From the NCBI RefSeq assembly GCF_000730165.1, contig NZ_CP022110.1, forward strand, positions 2,487,501-2,551,500: DNA of 64,000 bases, written 5' to 3'. Made by a program: the position numbers and the translations under genes. Of this stretch, positions 13,881-20,631 are shown in pieces. The notes under the pieces are model-generated. The model was not told where the DNA came from and made no database searches. It was given only the letters and a program-made list of their open reading frames with translations. Position 1 is the first letter of the stretch. Each line of letters opens with the position of its first letter. Source of the stretch: Nitrospirillum viridazoti CBAmc. GTDB taxonomy: Bacteria > Pseudomonadota > Alphaproteobacteria > Azospirillales > Azospirillaceae.

Positions 13881-13910
13881 CTTGTACACTGTAGTGGACA
13901 GTATTGTCAA
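13881..13910 (-). promoter_or_regulatory. Promoter with overlapping operator for toxin-antitoxin operon
   Basis: On the minus strand, TTGACA (13905-13910) is followed after 18 bases by TACAAG (13881-13886). The spacer contains the inverted repeat ACTGT-CCACT-ACAGT (13888-13902). This fits an autoregulated toxin-antitoxin promoter bound by the HTH antitoxin. Confidence 0.55.
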
Positions 13911-13987
13911 GACGGAACGTCAACCCCGGTTGACGCCTCCGGTCAAGCGCGCCCCTCGAGAAGTTTAGCGGGTAGGAAGGCCAGGCC

Positions 13988-14218
13988 ATGTCTCCGCCGC
14001 TGATGGATATGAGCCTGGAGGGCCTGGCCCTAGACATCCGCTCGACGCTGGCCGTGTGGGTGGCGGAGGGGCTGTCCTACGCCGAGATGTGCGCCGTGCT
14101 GGCGGTCCAGCCGCGCGCCGGCCTGGATACCATGGGGCACCTGGCCAGCGTAATGACGTGCGGTCTGTTGCTGGGTTCGAAGCGTTCGAACGCTCCGGGG
14201 CTGGTGCCAGATGGCTAA
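13988..14218 (+). CDS. Small hypothetical early protein with palindrome copy 6
   Basis: A 76-residue protein starting MSPPLMDMSLEGLALDIRST, with GTAGGAAGG upstream as a ribosome-binding site. Helical (VAEGLSYAEMCAVLAVQP), possibly a small DNA-binding or adaptor protein; SYAEMCAVL could be part of an HTH. The palindrome at 14180-14195 encodes KRSNA near the end. Resumes the rightward early operon after the leftward accessory block. Confidence 0.55.
   Translation: MSPPLMDMSLEGLALDIRSTLAVWVAEGLSYAEMCAVLAVQPRAGLDTMGHLASVMTCGLLLGSKRSNAPGLVPDG
14180..14195. repeat. 16-bp palindrome, copy 6
   Basis: AAGCGTTCGAACGCTC, one mismatch at the last base. Lies in the 3' part of a small early gene. Confidence 0.85.
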
Positions 14219-14441
14219 GGGCGCGGCCACCGGCAGGCCGCCACCCACCCTCCACCCGTGTGACGCGGTGGGCTGCTGGGAATGGGGTCCGTTCGGGCAG
14301 GGCGTATTCCTGCGCGGCGGCGGCGTCGCCCGCTGGTGGTGCCGCCGGCATCTGCCTGCGGACTATTGGGATCACCAGGTGGCGAAGGCCAAAGGGCCGG
14401 CCCCTGGGCACGGGCCGCTGGGCCAGGGGGCGTTGTTCTGA
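14211..14441 (+). CDS. Small zinc-binding early protein
   Basis: A 76-residue protein overlapping the previous gene by eight bases. It contains HPCDAVGCWEWGPFGQG and ARWWCRRHLPADYW. His/Cys pairs (CDAVGC, then WCRRH) make a compact zinc site likely. This arrangement is frequent in small phage proteins of unknown role that sit next to replication genes. Its stop overlaps the next start (TGATG). Confidence 0.6.
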   Translation: MAKGAATGRPPPTLHPCDAVGCWEWGPFGQGVFLRGGGVARWWCRRHLPADYWDHQVAKAKGPAPGHGPLGQGALF

Positions 14442-14665
14442 TGGCGGATGATCATGAGGTGTCCGGCACGCGGGCGCTGCTGACCTTGGCTGAGTGGATG
14501 GGGCTGGCGGCAAGCGTTCGAACGTTTCCGGTCGACCCGGGGAGCGTCCCCGTGTTCGCCCCAGCGCCCGAAGCGTTCGAACGCTTCGGTGGCGAGATGA
14601 ATTGGAAGGGGTGCCTGAAGCGTTCGAACGCTTCGGCGCGGCATGGCGAGGTGCGGGATGTCTAG
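14441..14665 (+). CDS. 74-residue protein containing three palindrome copies
   Basis: Starts at the ATG at 14441 (MADDHEVSGTRALLTLAEWM). Three of the nine 16-bp palindromes lie inside (14512, 14571, 14618). They are translated as ASVRTF, EAFERFG and LKRSNAS, so three different reading frames of the palindrome are used in one short gene. About a fifth of the protein is therefore dictated by the DNA repeat. The N-terminal helix RALLTLAEWMGLAA is the most protein-like part. It overlaps the replication gene by eight bases. Function unknown; it may mainly be a carrier of the sites. Confidence 0.5.
   Translation: MADDHEVSGTRALLTLAEWMGLAASVRTFPVDPGSVPVFAPAPEAFERFGGEMNWKGCLKRSNASARHGEVRDV
14512..14527. 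repeat. 16-bp palindrome, copy 7
   Basis: AAGCGTTCGAACGTTT, one mismatch in the right arm. Encodes SVRTF in the overlapping gene. 59 bp from copy 8. Confidence 0.85.
14571..14586. repeat. 16-bp palindrome, copy 8
   Basis: Perfect consensus, palindromic over 20 bp (14569-14588). Encodes EAFERF in the overlapping gene. 47 bp from copy 9. Confidence 0.9.
14618..14633. repeat. 16-bp palindrome, copy 9
   Basis: Perfect consensus, flanked by G and C. Encodes LKRSNAS in the overlapping gene. Last copy, 25 bp before the replication-protein gene begins. Confidence 0.9.
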
Positions 14666-15455
14666 GGCTGGGAAGCCGCTGGTGGTGAGTATGTGTCCGG
14701 CCCTGCTGCTGGCGGAGGCCGAGGATATGGACGCGGCCCTGGAATTGACCTTCCTGCGCCTGGTCCACCATTGCCTGGCGGCGGGGGGCGAGGTGCCGGA
14801 CCGCGACGACGCCCTAGCGCGGAAGACCAAGGCGGGCAACCGATGGAAGCGGCACAAGGCGGAGTTGATCGCACAGGGCTTGGTGGAGGTGGCGGGCGGT
14901 GTGCTGGCCATCACCCCGGGGCGGGGCGGGACGTCCCGTCAGCGCCCAAAACACCCCGGAAAACAGGGCGGAAAAGCCGGAGAAAACAGGCCGGAAAACG
15001 TCCCGGAAAAGTGGGCGGAAAACCCACCAGAAAACACCCCGGAAAAGTCCCCGGAAATCTCAGAGAAAAGTGGCCGGTTTTTTGAGGATAAGTCGTTGGA
15101 AGGAAAGGAAAAGATGGGGCAAAACAGTGCCGATTTGGCGGACGGAACCGCAGGGAAGTCCGATTTCCCCCCCTATGATCTTAATAACCCCCCCTTTAAT
15201 TCCCCAAAAATTCAAAAGGGGTTTAGCGGGGCAGATATCGCCCAATTGCGGCGCCGTGCCGACCTATTGGCCAGCGGAAGTGCGGCGGCAAAGTCGCAGG
15301 CTGCGCTGTGGCCGCCGGGCGAAATCGTGGCGATGGTCCAGGCTGGTTTCGTCGGCGCCGACGTGGTGCTGCGGCTGGGGTTCGACCTGCCGGCGGCCCT
15401 GGTGCCCGTGGCTGGCGGGGTTGGGCTTGGCAGGGGGGCTGCTGGCCATGGCTGA
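14658..15455 (+). CDS. Replication-initiator-like protein (DUF1376-like)
   Basis: About 265 residues from the ATG at 14658. Residues 15-95 resemble the DUF1376 / phage replication-protein winged-helix domain: ALELTFLRLVHHCLAAGGEV, then DALARKTKAGNRWKRHKAEL and GLVEVAGGVLAI. The middle (about residues 95-140) is a low-complexity linker rich in PEN/PEK repeats. The C-terminal part (IAQLRRRADLLASGSAAAKS) is helical. This layout parallels lambda O: DNA-binding N-terminus, origin repeats in the middle of the gene, helicase-contacting C-terminus. The assignment as the phage replication gene fits its place at the end of the early operon. Confidence 0.65.
   Translation: MSRAGKPLVVSMCPALLLAEAEDMDAALELTFLRLVHHCLAAGGEVPDRDDALARKTKAGNRWKRHKAELIAQGLVEVAGGVLAITPGRGGTSRQRPKHPGKQGGKAGENRPENVPEKWAENPPENTPEKSPEISEKSGRFFEDKSLEGKEKMGQNSADLADGTAGKSDFPPYDLNNPPFNSPKIQKGFSGADIAQLRRRADLLASGSAAAKSQAALWPPGEIVAMVQAGFVGADVVLRLGFDLPAALVPVAGGVGLGRGAAGHG
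14955..15075 (+). repeat. Iteron-like GGAAAA repeats, candidate origin
   Basis: About nine irregular copies of a CCGGAAAA/GCGGAAAA-type unit, spaced about 12-15 bp, inside the replication-protein gene. An unusually AT-rich stretch follows at 15178-15215. The repeats encode the PEN/PEK linker. By analogy with the lambda origin inside gene O this may be the phage origin; the spacing is irregular, so this is inference. Confidence 0.45.
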
Positions 15456-15666
15456 GTCCAGGAAGCCCGCGACCGGCGCGGATCGCCGCCGGCAGAGGCG
15501 TGACGACGCCATCGCCCAGAAGCCCTGCCCGACGTGTGGGGTGGCGGAGGGGCAGCGGTGCGTCGGTGGCCGTGGTCAGCAGCGGACCAGCATCCACCAG
15601 GGCCGATGGGCCAAGCCGCCCCGCCAGCCTGGGGTGGCCGTTGCTGGGCTTGGCAGGGGGGCCTGA
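15448..15666 (+). CDS. Small zinc-binding protein
   Basis: A 72-residue protein from the ATG at 15448, overlapping the previous stop. It is basic at the N-terminus (DRRRQRRDDAI), then QKPCPTCGVAEGQRCVGG and HQGRWAKPP. The C-P-x-C-x(3)-G-x-x-C-x(n)-H pattern is common in small phage zinc proteins. Its stop overlaps the next start (TGATG). Role unknown, probably nucleic-acid contact. Confidence 0.6.
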   Translation: MAESRKPATGADRRRQRRDDAIAQKPCPTCGVAEGQRCVGGRGQQRTSIHQGRWAKPPRQPGVAVAGLGRGA

Positions 15667-16310
15667 TGGTGACCGAAGTGCCGGAAATCGATATCGAGGC
15701 ACTGTTGGTCTGGGTCTACCAGCGCCAACGGGCGGACCTGGTGGTTGACCGTGGGGTTGGGCTCCACGAGCTGGAGCGCGAGGCGGCGGGCATCCCGGTG
15801 ACCCGCCGCACGGCGGACGGTACGGGCAGCAGCATCGCGGTGCTGGGCTGCCGGGTCGACAACAGCGGCACCCCGTCGGGCGTCCTACACCCCGATGCGG
15901 AGGCCGTCCACGACGCCGTGTGCCGGGCGCCGCGTCCGCTGTGGACGGGCTTGCTGATCGAGGTGGGACGGACGGGGGAGCGGCCGGATTGGCTGCCGGG
16001 CGCCCGGGTCGAGGAACAGGCCATCCTGCACCGGGGCAAGGTGGTGTTCGTGGTGGACGATGACGGCTGCATCGTCGGGCCCAAGGTGCGAACGGTCCTG
16101 GTCCGCGACGAAGTCGGCCCCGATGGGCGGGTGCGTCAAGTGACGCTTGACAGGTCCCCGGCCGCGCTGGAGTTGGGCCGCCGGGTCTACGCGGAATGGC
16201 GGGCCGCCTTGGCGTGGCTGGTCGACGAACTGGTGTCCCGCCAGCTGCTGGCCAGCCACCGGGTGACAGGGCCGGCGGCGCCGGACGAGCCGTGGGTGAG
16301 CGTGCTCTAG
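15666..16310 (+). CDS. Hypothetical protein, last gene of rightward early operon
   Basis: A 214-residue protein from the ATG at 15666. Soluble, with an acidic N-terminus (EVPEIDIEALLVWVYQRQRA), a beta-rich centre (GKVVFVVDDDGCIVGPKVRT) and a helical C-terminus (LELGRRVYAEWRAALAWLVD). It might be a late regulator or antitermination-like protein given its position before the late genes, but no motif supports this directly. It is followed by a hairpin and a convergent lipoprotein gene. Confidence 0.6.
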   Translation: MVTEVPEIDIEALLVWVYQRQRADLVVDRGVGLHELEREAAGIPVTRRTADGTGSSIAVLGCRVDNSGTPSGVLHPDAEAVHDAVCRAPRPLWTGLLIEVGRTGERPDWLPGARVEEQAILHRGKVVFVVDDDGCIVGPKVRTVLVRDEVGPDGRVRQVTLDRSPAALELGRRVYAEWRAALAWLVDELVSRQLLASHRVTGPAAPDEPWVSVL

Positions 16311-16338
16311 GAGGTGGGTATTGAAGTGCCTTGGAAGG

Positions 16339-16358
16339 TGAGGCCCGGGTGGGCCTCA
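16339..16358. terminator. Hairpin at end of rightward early operon
   Basis: TGAGGCCC-GGGT-GGGCCTCA with perfect 8-bp arms between convergent genes ending at 16310 and 16369. There is no clear U-run, so it is only a probable terminator. Confidence 0.45.
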
Positions 16359-16368
16359 GTTCCACATG

Positions 16369-17061
16369 CTATTTCACATTTGCTAGACCAGACCCGACGT
16401 TTACCTTTGTCGCATCTTGTCCGGCCTTAGAAATCGAAGTGAGCACGTTTAAATCAATCTGCGGAGGCCAGCAGTTGACAGCGTAACGACCGAGAATATA
16501 TTTTGCCTGCTCAATATTGTCTGGGTTTTCAGTGCTTTGAATTGCGGAACGGGCTATTGCCATAAAGTCGAATGTCATTTGGGCGGTCTGCTGCGGAGCT
16601 TGTTCATAAAGATAAATATCAGTTTCTATGTCTAAGTAACTATTGATTACACCATATGCCAAACCAACATATCCTATTGTTCTTACTGCATCCCTGGCTG
16701 CGGCCGTAAGAATAGCAACGGCAGTTGTTCCGGCGAGTGTGGTTTCTTTTTTCATTGCCTTTCGTTCTTTGTCTAAGCGTATCAATAGACCGAAATAATT
16801 TCTGCACGTCGCGTCGAGACGGTTCATGCTTCCCACCAATATTACTTGCCTATCGGCAACAGTAGTTGGCCATGGATTTTGCCCACTCATCTCATTAAGG
16901 ATGCCATTTACAGCCGACTCCACAGCATCTGGCTTGTGTTCTCCTGCCGCGCCATTTCTTAGGGTCGCCTGCTTTGCTTGGGATGATGCAAAGTTGAAAG
17001 CTGTGCAGCCGCTTAGCAAAAAGGTGCACACAATTACAGCGGCTATCCGTTTGCCCCACAT
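16369..17061 (-). CDS. Low-GC lipoprotein, unknown function (moron)
   Basis: About 230 residues from the ATG at 17061, which has GGAGG seven bases upstream; an ATG at 17073 is the alternative. A lipoprotein signal (KRIAAVIVCTFLLSGCTAF) ends in a lipobox Cys. The mature protein is largely helical, with a hydrophobic patch (TTLAGTTAVAILTAAARDA). AT-rich composition and orientation against the surrounding early and late operons mark it as an independently expressed accessory gene. No family recognised. Envelope location would suit a superinfection-exclusion factor, but this is inference. Confidence 0.65.
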   Translation of the reverse strand: MWGKRIAAVIVCTFLLSGCTAFNFASSQAKQATLRNGAAGEHKPDAVESAVNGILNEMSGQNPWPTTVADRQVILVGSMNRLDATCRNYFGLLIRLDKERKAMKKETTLAGTTAVAILTAAARDAVRTIGYVGLAYGVINSYLDIETDIYLYEQAPQQTAQMTFDFMAIARSAIQSTENPDNIEQAKYILGRYAVNCWPPQIDLNVLTSISKAGQDATKVNVGSGLANVK

Positions 17062-17073
17062 TCCCGCCTCCAT

Positions 17074-17614
17074 CGTAAAGGTATTTCTTTCGCACTATGA
17101 CTCCACTTTTTGGCAACAACACTATATCCAATAGATTATATTGGTTGTGCATCGTTCACGGGTGGAGTGACCGTCTGCCTGCTGCCGTTAGCTGTTGCGG
17201 GGCAAGTGAGCCATAAGAGGCTGCGTGGCGGTTTGGCCGAGCCAAATGCTCTCTCTGTGGCAAAGAAGCGAGGCGCAAAAAAAAATGTGCTTGCGCTTTT
17301 AGGGGGCCGTTTGCTTTGGTGCCCGAACGCTCGAAATCTGGACATCACGGCCCCGCTGCAATCGCAGTGCGGGCCGTTTCCATTTGGCCGGCCCTATCCA
17401 GTGTGGGGTCAGCGTGCCGGCCCGGGCGCCCGATAATCCGTAAGGCCTCCACCCGGTCAGCCGCCAAGTACAGATGCCGCCCAGGTCCCCAGGATATCCG
17501 GGGACCCTGGCGGCCAGGCGCTCTAGCACGGTGAATTCAGCCGTGTTGGTTTTCTAGTGCGACCGTTTCCGTGGTGGTGCAACGGCCTGCAACAGAGTGA
17601 AACGGTGAAACAGC
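17074..17614. other. Intergenic region ahead of late genes
   Basis: No convincing gene. The AT-rich left part probably holds the promoter of the leftward lipoprotein gene. The right part is GC-rich, contains the hairpin at 17347-17379 and leads into the terminase genes, so the late promoter is probably here. The left ORF fragments are short and have shadow-like composition. Confidence 0.5.
17347..17379 (+). terminator. Terminator-like hairpin before late operon
   Basis: ACGGCCC and GGGCCGT arms with an inner CGCTGC/GCAGTGC extension around AATC, followed by TTT. It sits about 240 bp before the terminase genes. It could be a terminator read through by a late antiterminator or the end of a small leader RNA. 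Confidence 0.45.
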
Positions 17615-18280
17615 ATGCAACAGGGCAGTGGGCGGCGCCTTCTGGGCGTCCGCGCGCTGGCTGCTGCCCTGAAGGAGATGGGGCAGCCGGTTTCGGCCAG
17701 CACCTTAAGCCGGGGATTGGCCCGGCGGCATTTCACGAACCACGGCACGGCGGCTCAGCCGCTGTTGGACCTGGACGAGGTGATCAACACCCGGGCCAAC
17801 CTGCTGGACCCCGACAAGCAACGGGCAGCCTTGATCGCACGCGGGGTTCTACCGCCGCCCACCGCCGCATCGGCTGATGACGATGACGATTTCTTGCCGT
17901 CGCCACGGCTGACCAGCACGGAAGGCAAGTTGGGTGTGGCCAGGCTCCGCAAGGCGGAGGCGGAGGCGGCCCAGGCTGAAATGGACCTGATGGAGCGCCA
18001 GCACGGTCTTGCGCCGACCAGGGACTTCAGCGACGCGGCCTTCACCCTGGGGGCTCTGGTCCGCGACAGCCTGGCGGCCCGTGTGTCGACGCTGGCCGCC
18101 GCCGTCGCCGGCAAGAATGACACCCGAGAAATCGCGCTGCTGATCAGCAGCGCCGACGACGCCCTCTTGACCGCCTTGGCGAGCCGCGCCGCCAAGATGG
18201 CCAAGAACCTGGCCACCGGGAAAGAGGCTGCGCCCCACGATGAGGGCGAGCCCGATGCACCTAACGACCCCGCTACGTAG
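17615..18280 (+). CDS. Terminase small subunit
   Basis: A 221-residue protein. The N-terminal RALAAALKEMGQPVSASTLS resembles the HTH of Nu1/DUF1441-type small terminases. A long helical central part (RLRKAEAEAAQAEMDLMERQ) and a C-terminal domain (RDSLAARVSTLAAAVAGKND) follow. It binds packaging sites on phage DNA and presents them to the large subunit, whose gene overlaps its 3' end by 41 bases. Confidence 0.8.
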   Translation: MQQGSGRRLLGVRALAAALKEMGQPVSASTLSRGLARRHFTNHGTAAQPLLDLDEVINTRANLLDPDKQRAALIARGVLPPPTAASADDDDDFLPSPRLTSTEGKLGVARLRKAEAEAAQAEMDLMERQHGLAPTRDFSDAAFTLGALVRDSLAARVSTLAAAVAGKNDTREIALLISSADDALLTALASRAAKMAKNLATGKEAAPHDEGEPDAPNDPAT

Positions 18281-20426
18281 TCACCTCCCTCACCTGGCAA
18301 ACGGCGTCGCCGCCGCCCTCGCTGGTTTCGGCCTGGGCGCCAAGCCCCCGATCCGCCGGACGGTCCCCGAGTGGGCCGCCAAGGTACGCATGGTGTCGGC
18401 GGAGTCAGGCAGTTCCTACGCGGACGGCAAGGACGTGCCGTACCTGCATGAGAACGCGCCCCACATGGTGGAGGTGATGGAGTGCCTGAGCCTCCAGCAC
18501 CCGTCGTTCGAAGTGACCATGATGGGATCGGCCCAGATCGCCAAGAGCGAGGCCGGCCTCAATCTGATCGGGTCCGTGATCGATGACGATCCGTCCCCCA
18601 TCCTGGTCCTGCTGCCGTCGCTGGATGAGCAGAAGAAGTACATCCGGCTGAAGCTCCAGCCGATGATTGAGGCGACCCCCTCCCTTCGGGACAAGGTGCG
18701 GTCGATGAAGTCGCGGGATGAGGATGGTTCCACCTCATCCATGAAGAAGTTCCGGGGCGGCTACGTCTTCGTGGCGACCGCCTCCAGTTCCAAAGCCCTC
18801 CAGATGGTCTCCTATCGGATCATCGTGGGCGAGGAGGTGACCGAATGGCCGCTGGACGTCGGCGGCCGCGGTGACCCCCAGGACCAGGCGATCCATCGTA
18901 CCAAGGCGTATCGGGAACGGCGGGGCGCCAAGTGCTATTGGCCCGCCACGCCCGGTGTTCTCGGGTCCTGCCGCATCACGGTGAAGTACGAACGCGGCGA
19001 CATGCGGCGCCGCTACGTTGCGTGCCCGCATTGCGGTGCCTGGCAGGTGCTAAAGTTTGAGAACTTGCGATGGGACCAGGAAACCGCCCCCTTCGGCGCG
19101 TACTTCCTGTGCGCGTCGGGGCACGGCTGCGTCATCACGCAAGCCGACAAAGACGAAATGATGTGGGGTGGCGTCTGGCTGAAGACGTATCCCGTGGCCG
19201 AAGACGATGACACCGGCGATGAAGCGCCCGGCCCCGTCGTCCTCCCCGACCAAATCGAGCGGTTCCGGCGCCGCCCCTCTCGCGGGCGGGAACCATCCTT
19301 CGCCATCTGGCAGGCCTACTCGATGTGGGTCAGCTGGGAGGCCACGGTCAAGGAATGGCTGGACGCGCGGGGCAACCCGGAAAAAGAGAAGGCGTTCAGC
19401 CAACAGGTGAAGGGCGAAGCCTGGGAAGAAAAGGGCGACGCCCCGCCGGCGGAAAAGCTGCTGGCCCTGCGGGAAGACTTCCCCAGCCAGAAGCTGCCGC
19501 CCGGTGCCCTGTTCATCACCGCCCATACCGACGTCCAGGGCTACGGCCTGAAGGGCGATGTCTACGCCTGGGGCGAGGGTATGGAGTGCTGGCGCATCGA
19601 TGGGTGGACCATCGAAGGCGACCCCGCCGACGACAGGGTGTGGGCCTTGCTCGCGGAGCGGGTCCGCCGCCGATACGAAGATTGCCATGGGCAGTGGTGG
19701 CAGATTGACGCCTTCGGGGTGGACAGCGGCTATCTCTCGCCCAGGGTCTACAAGTTCGCCCGCGACATGAAGCGCCAGGGCTACGAGCGGGTGTTCGCCA
19801 CCGATGGCATGCCCGGCCCCTCGCTACCGCCTATCGGCATGCCCACCAAGGTGCTGGTGAACTGGCGGGGCAAGCGCGAAGGCACCGTCCTTAAATGGCC
19901 TATCGGCACCTGGCCTATGAAGCTGGAGGTGTTCGGTGCGCTGAACCGTCTGTTACGCAGTTCGGAAAGCGCCATGGACCCGGACGGCAATCCCTGGCGC
20001 GGCCTGCCGCACTTCAACGGCGACGTCGACCTGACCTTCTTCAAGGAAGTCACGGCCGAATACCTGAAGGTTGGCGAGCGGGGCGGGAAGCCCTTCCGTG
20101 AGTGGATCAAGACGGGCGTGAACGACAGGTTGGACACCTTCGTCGGCGCCCGGGCCCTGGCGTCGCATGTGCTGAATGAAGCCGGCGCCGACAAGTCGAC
20201 CTGGGCGGCCCTAGCCGCCGCCCGAAAGCCCGCCGGCCCGCCGCAGGGCGACCTGTTGTCGGCCATCCCGCTCATGAATGTGCGGGTGGCCACCACGCCG
20301 TCGGCGCCGCCCCCAACCCAGGACGATCACCAGGCCCCGGACATCGCGCCCGAAGCTGCCGTCACGGCGGAGCTTCTGGCCCGGAAGCGCCGAGTGGTGC
20401 GCTCGTCCTTCGTCAAGAGAAGGTGA
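18240..20426 (+). CDS. Terminase large subunit (GpA family)
   Basis: A 728-residue GpA-type terminase: an N-terminal ATPase that drives packaging and a C-terminal nuclease. Residues about 55-110 contain MMGSAQIAKSEAGLN, the GpA version of the adenine/Walker A region; IIVGEEVTEWPLDVGGRGDP covers the Walker B area. A Cys-rich insert (YVACPHCGAWQVL) is typical of the family. The nuclease part begins near FITAHTDVQGYGLKGDVYAW. Either the ATG at 18240 or at 18255 may be used. Length is slightly above lambda GpA (641). Confidence 0.93.
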   Translation: MRASPMHLTTPLRSHLPHLANGVAAALAGFGLGAKPPIRRTVPEWAAKVRMVSAESGSSYADGKDVPYLHENAPHMVEVMECLSLQHPSFEVTMMGSAQIAKSEAGLNLIGSVIDDDPSPILVLLPSLDEQKKYIRLKLQPMIEATPSLRDKVRSMKSRDEDGSTSSMKKFRGGYVFVATASSSKALQMVSYRIIVGEEVTEWPLDVGGRGDPQDQAIHRTKAYRERRGAKCYWPATPGVLGSCRITVKYERGDMRRRYVACPHCGAWQVLKFENLRWDQETAPFGAYFLCASGHGCVITQADKDEMMWGGVWLKTYPVAEDDDTGDEAPGPVVLPDQIERFRRRPSRGREPSFAIWQAYSMWVSWEATVKEWLDARGNPEKEKAFSQQVKGEAWEEKGDAPPAEKLLALREDFPSQKLPPGALFITAHTDVQGYGLKGDVYAWGEGMECWRIDGWTIEGDPADDRVWALLAERVRRRYEDCHGQWWQIDAFGVDSGYLSPRVYKFARDMKRQGYERVFATDGMPGPSLPPIGMPTKVLVNWRGKREGTVLKWPIGTWPMKLEVFGALNRLLRSSESAMDPDGNPWRGLPHFNGDVDLTFFKEVTAEYLKVGERGGKPFREWIKTGVNDRLDTFVGARALASHVLNEAGADKSTWAALAAARKPAGPPQGDLLSAIPLMNVRVATTPSAPPPTQDDHQAPDIAPEAAVTAELLARKRRVVRSSFVKRR

Positions 20427-20433
20427 ACCGTCC

Positions 20434-20631
20434 ATGGCTTTCACGAAAGCCGACCTGGACGCGCTGAAGGCCGCCCGTGCCCAGGGCGTCCTACGCGTCC
20501 GCTTTGAAGGCCGCGAGGTCATTTACCGGTCCGATGCCGAAATGAAGGCCCTCCAGCGGGAGATGGAGGCGGAGGTTAACCCCCGGCCCCGGTTCAAGAC
20601 GGCGCTGGTCCTGTCCCGCCGGGGGTGGTAA
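20434..20631 (+). CDS. Head-tail joining protein gpW
   Basis: A 65-residue protein: MAFTKADLDALKAARAQGVL, then RVRFEGREVIYRSDAEMKAL. This matches the small gpW family that closes the portal channel and links head to tail in lambda. It sits between terminase and portal, the lambda order, and its stop overlaps the portal start. Confidence 0.9.
   Translation: MAFTKADLDALKAARAQGVLRVRFEGREVIYRSDAEMKALQREMEAEVNPRPRFKTALVLSRRGW

Noticed and set aside
12003-14003. 666-codon plus-strand open frame
   Set aside because: It runs antisense to four well-supported leftward genes (two zinc-ribbon proteins, antitoxin, toxin) and its composition is that of a shadow frame.
6995-14633. Interpretation of the 16-bp palindrome as ParB parS
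   Set aside because: It does not resemble the conserved parS sequence and no parA or parB gene lies in the window.
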